The translations under genes and the position numbers were made by a program. A stretch of DNA of 64,000 nucleotides from Halichondria panicea. Lineage: Eukaryota > Porifera > Demospongiae > Suberitida > Halichondriidae. The stretch is taken from assembly GCF_963675165.1 (NCBI RefSeq), contig NC_087382.1, positions 6,310,315-6,374,314 of the forward strand. Reading direction: 5' to 3'. The notes below the pieces were generated by a model that made no database searches, was not told the origin of the DNA, and was given only the letters and a program-made list of their open reading frames with translations. Positions 1 to 13,466 of the stretch are shown here, piece by piece. How positions within the stretch are numbered: the first letter of the stretch is position 1; each line of letters opens with the position of its first letter.

Positions 1-1632
1 GCTCTTTTAGGCCCCCTACGAGAAAACTAAGCAGATATAGGGATCATCGTGTACTTTCTTGAGCACAACAAGCCTCCAACCAGAGGGTGTGACGTCACAC
101 ACTGCATTTACCTAGTATCACGTGGGGCGTTGCCTATCTCTCTCTTTTGTTTGAACTTGACATTCAATACTTCAAGTATAGCCAGTAAAAATAGTGATGA
201 TACAAAAATTACAATCTCCTTTGGATCAAAATTCTAGTAAATCAAACTGGTAAATAGTTAGCTCTTCGTAGTAATGACTTCATGTTCCATACAGTTTATA
301 CCAATCACAACTTCATCATACCAGTGCCCTGCGAGTGTGCCCTCGTCACCTTCAAAACAATTATACTTTATTTCCATACCAACCAGTAGATCTACCTCCG
401 AAGATTTTAAAGAGTTGCTTTGGAGATGCTGATATTAATGTGAGAAGGTTTGCAGAGAGCTCACAGGATGCTTTTAGAAGATTCCTCTTTTAGACTTATA
501 AATTATTTTTTTCATCCCAAGATAATCGATTTACTGCCCGTAGACGAACAATCTCAAGAATCAGTCTATTCGAAATGCACCCATTTTTCACTTGAGGTAC
601 ATTGTAGTGGTTGTGAGCTCATTAAGTTTGTAAGTTTGAGGTGTTGACTGAACTTTAAAGTATGTGGACTTAATGTATAAACAATAAGTTCACAGTTTAA
701 TACATCTATATAGTGTACATAATTATAGGCATAGTTTCGAAACAACAGAATACTTTCTTCTGTTCTAGATCTAGTGCTGTTCATGAGGCACTGCTGGTAC
801 CACTAAAATCAACACAAAGCTAGCTAGTAGGCTTGTATTTAATATGAGTATAGACAATTAAGTAGCTTTAAAAATACACGTATTATATACAAACTATCAC
901 CAATGTTGGTAATAAAAGGAAGCTCTTTACAGCAGTATGACAAAACACACAACTTCACAGCACTCTCATAATATGGGGTGTCCATCGTTTGTGTAAAAAT
1001 ATTGATGACAAAAACACAAGGTATTTAGCAAATCACTGAGGGTATTTAGTAAATGACTGGGGGTATTTAGGAAAGGACTGAGTACTTTCTTCTGTTCTAG
1101 ATTATCATAATAATACCGTATTCTAGTAGGTACATTTTGTTTGCTAAATAACCCTCAAGTTCTTTCCTAAATACCACCAAAACCTTGTGTTTTTGTCATC
1201 AATATTTTGACACAAACGGCACCCCATACTCTCACATTATCAACAGGTATGCCAAGCTCAGAGGTTAGTAGTCTGTACTGGATTTCCTTCAATCACAACA
1301 CTTTTTAACCAAATCAACAACAATGAAATTGATTTGCATACAGCCATTTCTAACCTCAGCATGAGCTTTATATATATAGAACAACTTTCAGCACGGTATT
1401 TTGTGCCATACTTTACACTGTACTTTTAAATGAAAAGTAATTGAATGACCTTTGGACTCGCTAATTATAATAAGAGAATTTTCAAAAAGATAGACTCTCC
1501 ATTAAAACATGATCAACCAAAAAGACTACGTGTATTTCTGGCATGGCCAATAATTATGATTCACACGTACATGTACATGGCTATCAAATATTATAATGCA
1601 CATACATACACACAGAAACAGTTGAAATTTGC
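1..1632. other. Intergenic, repeat-bearing
   Basis: No convincing coding sequence is visible; the open frames are short, lack family resemblance and overlap AT-rich DNA. The stretch holds one fold-back element (972-1228) and a repeated 20-base motif (tactttcttctgttctag) at about 751 and 1083. The 5' flank of the TRIM-NHL gene at 1633 must lie here, but no clear promoter motif could be picked out. Confidence 0.5.
972..1228. mobile_element. Fold-back MITE, about 257 bp
   Basis: The left arm from 972 (tatggggtgtcc..., then a stretch reading tattgatgacaaaaacacaa) is matched in reverse complement by 1170-1228, giving imperfect terminal inverted repeats of about 55 bp. The flanking nonamers ctctcataa (963-971) and ctctcacat (1229-1237) agree at 7 of 9 positions, which fits a diverged 9-bp target-site duplication. 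There is no coding capacity, so this is a non-autonomous element. Confidence 0.65.
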
Positions 1633-3828
1633 ATGTCAGTTTGTGTACAACCGAAAATGTCTGAACTAGTGACAAAAGACGCGATTAAGAAACTAGACGC
1701 AAAACTAGAATGCTTGATTTGCCTCGACACTTACAAACAACCGAAACTCTTGCCATGCTATCACGTATTTTGCAAGTCACCATGTCTGGAGAAACTAGTG
1801 ACCAAGGATGGACGCTCCCTCACTTGTCCCACCTGTCGACACATTGTCCCACTGTCAGAAAAGGGAGTGGCTGGACTACAATCAGATTTCCACATCGACC
1901 ACTTGTTTGAGATACGAGATGCTTTTGGTAAAGTTGCAGAATTGAGTAAGACACAATGTGGCAATTGTGAGGAGGGGAAAGCAACCGGATACTGCCGAGA
2001 TTGTGAAGACTTACTATGCAATAATTGCCAAGCAGCCCATCAAGCGCTGAAGCTGACAAGGTTTCATCATATAGTGAGCCTTCAGGAATTCCAGGAAGAA
2101 GCCACGAAAGTCATCACAGCCAAGAAAGCGATACTCACTTGCAGCAAACATTGCAAAAATGAACTCAAGATTTACTGTGAAACTTGCAAGGATCTTATCT
2201 GTACCGATTGCACTATCCGGCTACATAAAGACCACAATTACGACCTAGTTGCTGACGTGTTTCCTAAACACAAGGAAGAACTTGTCTCAGGTATCACACC
2301 TGTCAAAGAAAAGCTAGGCAAAGTCCAACAAGCACTGAAGGTATTCGATACCCTTGCAAAAAATACTCATGATCAAAGAGCCATCCTTGAAGCCAACATA
2401 CACAGAGAGATTGATGAACAACACCGACTGTTAGATCAACGAAGGACGGAGCTTGTGGGAGAGCTGGATTTGTTGACTCAGCAGAAGCTAAAAGACCTGG
2501 CCGCACAAAGGGACCAGGTGGAGATCACTCAGGTGAAACTAGCCAGCTGTCTCGAGTATGCTGAAGGGGCGCTTGAAACAGGCACAGAATGCGAAGTGCT
2601 GAAAATAAAAACTCCTGTACTCAAGAGACTTGAACAGATATCAACTGAATTCAAACTCGACGCCATTCAACAAGAAAAAGAGATTACAATGAAGTTGACT
2701 ACATTTGAAAAAGAACCCTTAAAACAGTCATTAAAAATGCATGATGATGATGAGGTGATCGACAGTTGCAGTCTAAAAGGGGAAAACATAACCAGTGTAC
2801 GAGTAAAACAGGCAGTGAAATTGGAACTTCATCTCAAGAGACCACATCAAAACGTTGAGGTAGTTGCAGCAGTCACCCAGACCCCGATCAAATGCGAGAT
2901 TATCAGGAGAGATAACAAGTACGAAATCACTTACACACCCATAAACAGAGGTAAACACGAAATGAACCTGACCATCAATGGCAAACACGTTCAAGGTAGT
3001 CCATTTACTGTGGTAGCCATGTCTCAGCCGCACACACTGAGAGCACCAAGCAGAATGATTAGCAATTTGGACAAACCCTGGGGTGTCGTTGTCAATAGCA
3101 ACAGTCATGTGATTGTTGCCGAGCGTGGCAGTGGACAAATACTAGTCTATGACGATGATTTTAAACAGATTCAAGTATTTGATTCACAAGGCGAGGCTCC
3201 AGCGGGAGTGGCTGTTGACAAATATGATAATATCTACATAAGTGATCGAGATGATCACAAAATTAGAAAATTTACCGTCAATGGAGATTTTCTCAAAGAA
3301 GCTGGGACTAAAGGTGATCAGAGGCTTCAGTTCAACACACCAACTGGAATAGGCTACAACAAGACCAACGACAAGATATATGTTGGTGACCAGTATAACA
3401 ATCGAATTCAAGTATTAAACCCAGACCTTACGTTCCACAGTATTATCAGCATTAATGACTTCAATCATCCTCTTGATGTTTCATTCGACCGTATCGGCAA
3501 TACGTACGTAGCTAACTTTGGCAGTCACAATGTGAAGGTATTCCAAAGTAATGGAAAGTTGCTGAGAACATTTGGTACATACGGCAGTGGTCCTGGACAA
3601 TTAACTAACCCAGCCGCTTTAGCTGTGAGCAATACAGACACAGTGTATGTTGTTGAGATGTACGGACATCGTATCTCGGTATTTAAAACAAATGGAGAGT
3701 TTATTTGTTCTTTCGCCAAAAATGGGAAAGAAGAAGGAGAAGTCTATCGTCCAGCTGGAATAGATATTGACAGTCACGGAAACATCGTAGTTGCAGATCG
3801 AGACAACGAACGACTTCAAGTATTTTAA
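1633..3828 (+). CDS. TRIM-NHL protein (RING, two B-boxes, coiled coil, filamin, NHL)
   Basis: A single uninterrupted frame of 731 codons. The RING finger spans residues 27-69 with C3HC4 spacing (CLIC, CYHVFC, CPTC). B-box-like zinc modules follow at about 108-150 (CGNC...CRDC...CNNC) and 168-205 (CSKHC...CETC...CTDC...HKDH). A charged helical stretch at about 215-350 is the likely coiled coil. A filamin-type Ig domain at about 375-465 ends in the typical GSPF. NHL repeats with the VYD/VFD and GVAVD signatures fill about 470-731 and form a six-bladed propeller. This is the TRIM2/3/71-like architecture: RING proteins of this type are usually E3 ubiquitin ligases, with the propeller binding RNA or protein. 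A second ATG at codon 9 (1657) begins MSELVTKD and may be the true start. The gene has no introns, unlike ARMC8 or the cathepsin here, which fits a lineage-expanded copy. The exact orthologue cannot be named. Confidence 0.93.
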   Translation: MSVCVQPKMSELVTKDAIKKLDAKLECLICLDTYKQPKLLPCYHVFCKSPCLEKLVTKDGRSLTCPTCRHIVPLSEKGVAGLQSDFHIDHLFEIRDAFGKVAELSKTQCGNCEEGKATGYCRDCEDLLCNNCQAAHQALKLTRFHHIVSLQEFQEEATKVITAKKAILTCSKHCKNELKIYCETCKDLICTDCTIRLHKDHNYDLVADVFPKHKEELVSGITPVKEKLGKVQQALKVFDTLAKNTHDQRAILEANIHREIDEQHRLLDQRRTELVGELDLLTQQKLKDLAAQRDQVEITQVKLASCLEYAEGALETGTECEVLKIKTPVLKRLEQISTEFKLDAIQQEKEITMKLTTFEKEPLKQSLKMHDDDEVIDSCSLKGENITSVRVKQAVKLELHLKRPHQNVEVVAAVTQTPIKCEIIRRDNKYEITYTPINRGKHEMNLTINGKHVQGSPFTVVAMSQPHTLRAPSRMISNLDKPWGVVVNSNSHVIVAERGSGQILVYDDDFKQIQVFDSQGEAPAGVAVDKYDNIYISDRDDHKIRKFTVNGDFLKEAGTKGDQRLQFNTPTGIGYNKTNDKIYVGDQYNNRIQVLNPDLTFHSIISINDFNHPLDVSFDRIGNTYVANFGSHNVKVFQSNGKLLRTFGTYGSGPGQLTNPAALAVSNTDTVYVVEMYGHRISVFKTNGEFICSFAKNGKEEGEVYRPAGIDIDSHGNIVVADRDNERLQVF

Positions 3829-4631
3829 TTTTGCCATAAACTTATTACAGTAACTTATGTACATAGAGTGTAAATTTATCACTTTTGTTTGTACATGTAT
3901 AATTATATACGTGTACATAATTATATTCACAAGTTTGGATCAGCAGTTCATCACAGAAAGTTGTTGCATAATAGCGGGACATTTTTGTGAGGTGCAAAAA
4001 AAGCACTTTTTTCAAGGGCAGAGCCTGAGATAAACTCGCAAGCATGCACCGGTATATTACACATGCAAAGCTCTTGGTGGGTATTAATATTGTTTCCTGG
4101 CATTGAAATGCACAAACCACAAACATTTCTTCTGAGAGCTCTCCAACGGTATAATTATATGCAGAAAACAAACATTGTGCATGTCTACCATAATTATGGC
4201 CAGTATAATTATATACTAATAGTTTTATTTACCTGGGAGTCAGGAGTGTCATACAAAATTTTGAAGTGGAGGAAATAAATGTCCTGAAGATACTTCTTTT
4301 TTTCCATCTATCTCAGTTCTCCTCTATAAAGGAGTACTATACTGATCTTGTACCACTTGCATGGTTTTCAAGCATTGCTCTTTTCTGTACTTTCTATTTT
4401 TTCCACTATAGACGTCTAGTTGCTTTGAATTTTGGTCCTGATGTGCATTGATTTCGTATAATTTTAGTTTCTATAACATTATAATTATAGAGAAGTTTTT
4501 CTTTCGTGTGGAAAGTGGTAAAAATTGTTGTGATTTCCTTAGTGACCTCAAGCTCCATAAAATTATAATTATGCTTTTGTTGGTTCTTGAAAGTCAATTT
4601 ATAGATACATGCACCAGTCCTATACTAGATA

Positions 4632-5045
4632 TAATTATGCCTCGAGGCGTAGCCGCACGAGGGATACGGTAAAGCTGACTGTGTGTGTGTGTGTGTGTGT
4701 CTGTGTGTCTGTGTGTCTGTTCCAGCTGTAACTGCTCAACGGTTGCAATGCGACGAAAACTAACAGCTTCTATAGGCTTCTAGCCACGTTCTCTTGGATT
4801 TTGATTCGTGGATTAGCAAACTAAAGCTTCTTTCTCGAGTTATGGCTAGTTTGACTCACATTGAAGGCTGTTGCAGTCTCTTCAGAATCTTTCATAGCAT
4901 CATCTGTCCGCACAAACTTTCTATTCAACATATGAGTTAGCCTTGCACTAAAGCGCTAGCTTTTTGTTAGCTACAAGACTCAGAAAATACCTGTTAAAAC
5001 AGCTAGCTAGCAGTAGCCATTTGTGAAATTGATCTCTTTGGACAC
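4632..5045 (+). repeat. Dispersed repeat R1 with (GT)n, copy 1
   Basis: It begins with tatgcctcg...gcgtagccgcacgagg, continues with atacggtaaag, then a GT-rich microsatellite (about 4679-4718), then a conserved body (gctgctcaa-like, cttctataggcttctag, ggattttgattcgtgg, ctcgagttatggctag). The same order of blocks recurs at about 13368-13970 and, inverted, at about 23050-23370; the distal part recurs at 12543-13000. No open frame or tRNA-like head was seen, so its class is unknown. Confidence 0.75.
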
Positions 5046-5094
5046 ACCCTTTAATTATTCCTATGGATGTAATGCGCATGCGCGCTCATTCCCC

Positions 5095-5482
5095 AGATCC
5101 AGATCCTCCTGGCAGAATCATATTTTTCTTGAGGGCCTGGTAAGCCACAAAACACTACTATAGATAACAATATGCATGTACACAAGTCTTTTCTTCTTAA
5201 ATATTATAATTATACACTGCATGAACTACAGATCCAATTTTCTTCTTTCTTGAGGTCCTGGTATTAAAGCCACATAATACAACAATAGATGCATGTAATA
5301 AGTCTTTTCTTCTCAGTGACTTTATATAGATAAGCTAACTTTATGAAATAATTATGCACTTCCGCTTATAATTAATTGAAAACAAAATCTTCTTCTTTGT
5401 TGCTTCCTAGATCCTTGAGGTCCTGGTATAAGCAGCCACAAAACACAACAATGATACCATAATTATACAATTGCAAGTCATT
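5095..5482 (+). repeat. Three degenerate tandem units of about 130-150 bp
   Basis: The units start near 5095, 5227 and 5403. Each carries agatcc, a cttgagg(t/g)cctggta block, agccacaaaacac(a) and atacaacaatagat-like sequence, and the first two end in aagtcttttcttct. Divergence is high, so the array is old. Confidence 0.65.
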
Positions 5483-7266
5483 GAATGCCTGTGTTTGAAA
5501 TCTTTCTCACCTTTGTTGGCAGAGTTGAGTGCTAGAACTAGCTAAGCGGCGGAGTCAGTTCAAGATTTGACAAGGGTTTAACATTAAACAAGATAGACAA
5601 AAGTAACAACTGACAAAACAGAGATCATACATGCACCAAAAACAAGAGAGACACACAGGGCCTCTTTAAAACAAAGAATCTATTGTTAACACAAATGGAG
5701 GCTCTGCTCCACAGTTAACCTACTTAACATACCTATAACAGAAACCATAGCTACAGTACAAATTAACTAAGTAAACAATGTACACATTATCAATATTGAA
5801 GAAAACGACACCTCTTATAATTTTTCTGATCGGATGGAAAATCCTATAAATTATCAAGTTCAAGCAGGTTTATTGCAAGGGGAGAATCAATGACGCATAT
5901 CATATGGAACAGCTTCCTGATTGTTTTGATCAACTGAACATGCAATATTGACTCATTTTAGGTATGTGGCAAAGTTTTCCCATGCATTTTTCTAACAAAG
6001 TATAATAACTATTTTGACTCCTAGAGCAGCTAGCGTCTCTCCACCTTAATTATAGCATATAGATACTGTGAACCTGTATATACTCATTTCTGAAGGTCAA
6101 GATACCTATACTAATATAGTCATCGTATACATGATTATTTTTGTAGACAAGTGGAGTAAAGTAGTATTCCCCAGAAAAATGTTATGTCCATTTTTAAGCA
6201 AAAACATGGCGAGAGGCATTAGCACAGCGCCAGCTTGAACACTAGTTATTATATAGGAACTCAGAAACTATTTGATCCATTTATAAGTATAATATTGACA
6301 TAATTATTCCATCGACTGTTTTGCATTGTTCCTTGAGAGAAGCATTGCAAATTTTTACTTTTGTTTATCTGTACAGTACACCATTTTATAATCTTGCAAC
6401 ATGAACAAAAACCAATGTTTTTCTCAGGTATCTCCTTTAATTATAGGAAGGGCGGCTGAATGAGACTTCTACGTATAATATATACTATATAGGTAACTAT
6501 ATTTTGCACATAATTTTTTTTCTACCCTATACTCTATACTGTTATTCTTAGTGACCAAGGCAAGGGAGCACAGATTGTACATGCATGTAGCCTGTTAGTA
6601 CTTTATTTGATTCTGTATCGAATAATAAAACCCCTCCTATTAGTTTTACTGTTGACTCCACTGCTCAAAATAAACGTCAGTATATATATATATAGGGGTG
6701 GGGCCTAAATTGTTAGTGCATGGCCCCCCCCTATATATATATATATATATATAACCCCAAATTGCTAGCGTTTTAGGGCCAGGGGCAGAGCCGCACATGC
6801 ACTCACTGGTCCCCATGCATTAATTGTTGAATGTTTCAAGCACAAACATTTCAGAAATAAGCTATTTTTAGATAACAGTTGACTGGATGGAATGCAAGAT
6901 GCTCAAGATTTCTATCGGGAAAGTCTGACGTGAGCTCTTCATGCCAATGAACATCAGAGACCAGCGCAGCATGCACAGTCAGTGCATTGCCATTACCATA
7001 ATCATAGATAGTAAAGCCATAATTATACTGCATGTGTAAAAGATCTAGACCAGAGGAGGTAACGACTATAGATAATTAAAGATTCTTTAACTCTTATCTA
7101 TGGTAGCTACTTCTTCCTCTTCAATGAAACCCACAAAGGTGTGTGACATGCAAGGGGCATTCCCTTGGGTTTACCCTACTGTAACGATTCCTGACAGTAT
7201 AGCTTATTGTACTTGTGCATGTACTTGACTTGTGCATGTACTACAGTAGACTCGGATCTGTACGGT

Positions 7267-10200
7267 ATGAGCTCTCAAAGACTAGATCTACATCTAGGCT
7301 TGAGTGAGGAGAATCCATTCACACATAGCAGAGAGGAGGAATTGTCCAGCGATTCCACAGGAGGACCCAAGGAAGTTCGTGAATTTGAAATGGAAATAGT
7401 CGATACCAGGAATGACGTAGATCTAGGTATTATTATTAGTATTAGTGTTGTATTACATTTTGCCACTTTGCAATTGGGAATTGTTCTGGAACTAGTCTAT
7501 ATAGATCTAATGTGTGTTGTTTCCCCAAACAAATGTATATCCTATTAGATACAGCTGAATGTTAATTCATAGTAATTTATAGTATCCATGGTTAATTGCT
7601 ACATCTGGCTTCGTTTTTTCCCAAAGAAATTTCGTTATAGCGCCACCCTAAGAAAAGCGCCAAGAACGAAAATTAATTCTAGCTCCAAAGTTCCAAATCA
7701 AGGCTAACCGAAATTTTATATAGGCACTAAACATGCAGTAATAGATCTAGCAGTAATAGTGCTACAGTTGAGCCTCGGTTATCCGAACACCTTTGTCCCC
7801 GGGCCCATTCGGGTAAGTGAAATATTCGGATAATCAAAAGCTGGCTTTTTGCCAGCCACGTGGGCAATTTCCTACTGTGCATGCTCAGATTGCACTATGC
7901 TCTAGCATTCGGATAATCGAGGATTCGGATAACCGGGATTCGGATAACCGAGGCTCAACTGTATATATATTTGTGCACCACTGGATTTTTTGGGCAGTAA
8001 AAAGACAGTATAATTATTAGACATTTTGGGAGCAATGTAGTACACTGTATATAGTGCGCATGTGAACCGTGATAGCATTATTGTGGTGTGTATATAGACA
8101 ACACTGCTTGACATAATTATGTCTTTATTTAGATAATATTCATTGTTCCTAATTCGGTGGTGCCTTCATTTCATGCTCACAACACAGGTAGTTTGGGAGC
8201 ACCACTCGCCTCTCAGAGTGTGGGTTCTTACATTCCTCGGCCTATTTTGCATACTGCTTCTGATCCAATGGATACTTTCCAGGTATATGCGTTCAATCTA
8301 AAATTCAGGTTCTTGGTAAACAATTATTCAAATCTGTATATATAGAGGGTACTGAACATCTTTGAAGTGCTCAAAAAACACAGCATGTCTTTGCTGAGTA
8401 AGCCCACTCTGGAGGAACTGAAAACAATCAACAATATTTACTCCCAAAGAAGCATGCAGATCAGCTTCTTTGGTCTCCATAACACTGGAAAGACCACTCT
8501 GATCAATACACTTCTTGGAAATAGGTACAAGAGTTTTTGTTCCAATTAACCCCTGTTATGTTTGTTGTACATGTATATGCAGAATTCTCCCTGAGAATAT
8601 GATGAATGAGAGCAGTGTGACAGTCAGGATTCGTTCTCACCAGGTATATAAGTTCTAGAGTATGTGCTGCATGTCATCAATGCATATACCGTAACTACCT
8701 GGTCTTGAATGCGCATAGTTTAATTTGAGAATGACAACTTCCCTAATGCGTTTCTAACTAATGCGAATTGTATGCGGAATTGCATGCAAAATTCAATGCT
8801 CATGCATGCTGCGTGTCTTTTGTGTACGATCTTATAGCAATTGGAAATCTTAAAAGTCGCAATCGAAAGAACCTCGCATTCAAAACGAGGTGTATAGTAT
8901 GCTTATAGTATAATTATACTGTGCTATAGATGCAGCCAGGAGTACTCCTGATGCAGCATATCGTATAGCAGGAAATGTTTGCTATTTGGCTTGCAAAATT
9001 CGTGGGTTCTAATATTCGCGTTTCAATACCAGAAAACCACACCTACCAATAGCTTTGCATGTGAAATACTAGTGCGTGAGAGTTTCCCCCATGCAGTTTT
9101 AATTTTCGCGTTAACTGTCTGCCCTCAAAAACGCGAAATTTTGCACCTCACGAAAATTTCCTGCTGTGGTGGTTCATGAATGGTGGTGTGGTAGACATTA
9201 ATTAATTCACTTAGCATTTGAAAACTTATTATCCGTAGCTAAAATATGTTAATACAGGATACTTACCCTTTGCTTCTGGTCGAAATTGACAATGATGAAT
9301 GGACAATGGTGCATCACAGAAAAGGAGCAGACAGTATTCAAAAGACAATTAAGAAGCTAAACGAACATGCCAGGAAAAATAAAATCGTGAGTTAGTGTGT
9401 TGTTGTATTACTGATACTTGTCTGTGAGTATCCATGGAATATAATGCATTTATTGCTTGCATGCATGGTATACCCTAGTCCTTTCTTACGAAGAAGGGTC
9501 TGGCAACAGTGGAGTTGTCCCCTGCGCCAGGATCTTGGTGCCGTCATAGATAGTAGAGGAGAGGGATTGGAAACGCATGCGTGGGACTCAGTACAATTTC
9601 GGCCCATCCGTGTCTCGCCTACGCCCACGCAATGCTGTAGCGGTAACTGAAGCAAGGCATCTTTTTAGAAGGACAGAGAAGTGCCTTGGCCTCAGGGATA
9701 TTGCACAGGGCTATGCCAGTTAGTACTATGCTCTTAGTACCTAGTATAGTTGTAACCTTAACCTAGAAGTGTCTACTAAAGGAGTTTCATGAGTTTTTTT
9801 AAGCTTTCCTTGACTGGCTGAGGATTGTGGGATTTTTTATCTCTCCAAAAAGAAGTACAGCCTGTTTGAGATTGAAGACAAGTACAGTGGTATGTTAAGT
9901 GTTTTTTAAATGTAGCAACTTTGTGATTGACTCTCCATGGTAGTATTTGCTGACAAATTTATTATCACACTCATGACTTTCACTTGTGGGATTTTGTGGA
10001 AGTGTAGGTGTTGAAGTAGCAAATGTATATAGGCTAGAAGTGACCCTTTAATGTTACTACATGCTATTGTACACTTTATTTGTAATTATACGAATGGATC
10101 GGCAAGTTTTTTGGGGAAGAGTTATGAGAGAATAAATGACGGAAGTGTCAGTTGTGGAAGACCCAAGGTAACTGTTATCTCAAACTGATACTGTTTTTAA

Positions 10201-13200
10201 TCTCAGATTGTGTGCATCTGATGATGCTTCTTCAGAGTTTACATCGGCAGACTGTAGCACGTTCACTGAACCACAGAAAATTGCATCATTAGTTCTGTCT
10301 TTACATCACGAGTAGACATACAATAATTATGTTAAATTGTTTGTATAATGAATTGTTTATGATCTAGATCTATAAAAGAGAAGTTAACATGTTCTTGAAC
10401 TTCTATTAACACTGTGTCTGATCCCACTGTAAACTATTTCATACAATGGCGAAAACTCCTCTAATACTAACTTCTGAAACACGAATGGAAGCTAGTAGCC
10501 TAACTTGATCCTAGTAGCCTTCCTGCCTGTCTCATGTCTCTTTCTGGCTAGTCAGTAATAGCCTTCCTGCCTGTCTTTTGGCTGTTAAAGATTAAAATAC
10601 TAAAATTATCATAGGACAAAGGTCAATTTCTAGTGACGGAGGCAGGAAAGGAAGAAATTTAACCGTGACACGCATGGGCCGGGCATTTACGTATGCGTTT
10701 CCAATCCCTCTCCTCTACTATCTATGGTGCCGTCAATTAGATTATAGATTTGTAAAACGTCGATCATCAACTCACTTGTATCATAAAACCACACCCACTA
10801 TAGAGTGGGCATGAAATTAATTTCCACTGGGACAACTCCACATGCACATGCACTGTTTCCAGGACCACGCACTCTGGCAGCCGAAGTAAGTCCAGATCAT
10901 TTCCAGACCCTTTTTTGTATGAAGGGGCGTGGCTTGTGAGACTAGGTATACTGACGACATGTGGTTGTTCAAAGCAATCGGCACATGTCATACATGCACA
11001 TATCTGTTGACAAGCTTCAAAGCAACCGGCACATGTCGTACATGCACAGTCAGCAATAATTAAAGGGATTAGCCTCGATTCCAGGCCGCACTGAAGATTA
11101 TGTGCATAATTATTGCTGAATCAGCATTATTTTTTGCAACATTTTCATCATGCCTAGCTGGGTGGGGCTCGATCTGCAGCTAACGCTGCTTTGCCTGCAA
11201 GTAGTGCTCACTAGTTAGAGTTGTGCCAAGAAGTATTGTTTAGTGTTGGTAGTTTCAGTGCTTAGTAAGTGTGCAAAGACGGAGATAAATGTCTCACTGA
11301 CGACAATTGATCAATTCGGCAACTCACTTCTCATAACCACCACTCGATCCGTCCGCAAGCAAGTTATTCTTTCCAAATTTTTGGGAGCTGTTACTTTCTT
11401 ACCCATCTGTAGGTCCATGTAGTTAGTTTTGTTGCAAAATCGTCTTGTGCTTCGAGCAATCAGAGCCTCCAAGTATATGGTTTTTTCCGTATTTATACGG
11501 ATTTCTGTCTTCTAATACGGTTATACGGAATTAACTGCAAAAATACGGATATACATGTAGATCTAGAAGACTAGAAGTGACCTTTTGTCAGCTTACAGAA
11601 TAAGTTAACTGGCCTTATAGTGACAGTGAAGGATCTAGTAGCATCCCTACAGCTGTAGTAGCTCTATGCTCTATACTAGTATAGTGAGTCTGATACTGAA
11701 AGACAGCTATAATTTGTAAAGCCAAGTCTCGCTTGCCACGCCCCTTTATTGAAGGGGCGGGGCAATTACAAAGCCACTAAACAGCATTTCATCTCATTTC
11801 CATGTTTTGTACTGAAAATCATCATTAAATACGGAAAAATGAGCTGATTAATACTGAAAAGAAAAGTCTCTACTTGGAGGCTCTGAGCAATAATTATATA
11901 TATAGCCGCTGATTATAGGTATCTGGCGAAGATCGGTTACTTACTCTACTTGGAATGCCATTGCAACCTAGACTCGCCAGCCAGCCCTTCCTCGGGGTAA
12001 GGGACTGGTGGATTTCCTATCTGAGAGTTGTGCCGGTGGAATTTTAATGAGTTGCATGACATCATGTATGACATCATCATGTGGTTTGTAATGTCTGATA
12101 TACGTGGGATGCAAATAGCTACACAATTACAAATAAGCTCCCCTTGCTTAGTTTGTGGCAGAGAAACCAAGAAACATTGAGACTTGTGGTAGAAGGCTAT
12201 ACTGTCAAGCCTTTTCCATCCCCAGACTGGAAAGATTTTCTCCAATGTAAGACAAGTGGTGCAAATCATTTACATACTAAAGTCACTGGAGGATTTGTCT
12301 CAATTGCAGCTTGATTGATAAGCTTAATCTTGCACTAGCACAGTCTTGCCCATCCATTATTTTGTTATCATCATGCATTCTACCACAAAGAAATTAACTA
12401 AGCAATACTGTGGGCGTAAGAATGTCACATGACGTTGATACTGCACTCTGATTGGTCATTACCAGATTCAGGTAACGGTACAACTCTCAGATAGGCAATC
12501 CACCAGTCCCTTACCCCGAGGAAGGGCTGGCTGGCGAGTCTAATTGCAGCCTTTTCAGAAGAGCACGTAGCCAAACTTGTTTACCGAGTGTTGCTACTCT
12601 ACTTAGTAGTTAGCTCTGCACTAGAACGCTAGCTATTGGTAGCTGCAAGAGTGAGAAGAGAGCTGCAAGGCTCTGCTGACTTGCAGCCATTAATTTTAGA
12701 CTTGAACTTTTGGCATCAATCGTTTTTAACAACACTCATCATCGATCATTACCCACTCTTTGAGTTTCCCTGGATTTTGCATCATGATAATTATAATCAA
12801 TGTGTGTATAAAAGCTTGCTTAGTAGCTTTATGTTATGTAGCTTTGGTACCTCCACCGAGGCATCAGCACCTGCGGTGCTTTCATTTTTGCAGTTTTGCT
12901 GTTCTTTTCATAGAATCTTCAACTCAGTTCATACTTCACACAAATGTCACAAATCATATAAATTATAGCCAACACATAATTATATAAACTGCAATGTGCA
13001 CATTTCTACTAGTGAAGAGTCATCTTTCCACTCCTTGTTTTCAGCCGCATATATTGAAGGATCTAGCCCACTAATGATAGGTACCTCTCTTGCCACCTTG
13101 GTCTTGTTTTGAATCTTCTACAAGTGTATGTTATTTACTAGCCATTTCATGCACGATTGTATATAAAAGTCTTACATGTACTCTGACATAATTATAATTA

Positions 13201-13402
13201 CATCACTGCAATGGGTTACTAGAGGGCATCTCTAAGAGATTTTGTTCCTGGAGGCCAAGCCGTATACAGCAAAAAATACCCATTACTACTTTGCAGTTGC
13301 CATACCGTATACTGGGTAATTTTCGGGGGGCAAAACATTTGTGGTTGAGTCACTTCGTAGATAATTATGCCTCGGTGCGCATGTGCAAGTGAGGTATACG
13401 GT

Positions 13403-13466
<64 letters not shown>

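Larger units (their letters stand above)
3829..7266. other. Intergenic, repeat-rich
   Basis: No gene is supported. The segment holds a copy of an interspersed repeat at about 3966-4165 (begins with a catAATAGCGGGA-type motif), a remnant of the GTGTCATACA repeat at about 4246, a GT microsatellite with dispersed repeat R1 (4632-5045), three degenerate tandem units (5095-5482) and an AT-rich hairpin at about 6680-6760. The palindromic octamer TAATTATA recurs throughout. Confidence 0.55.

Noticed and set aside
2773-3138. 121-codon minus-strand frame inside the TRIM-NHL gene
   Set aside because: Shadow of the real coding strand; no domain.
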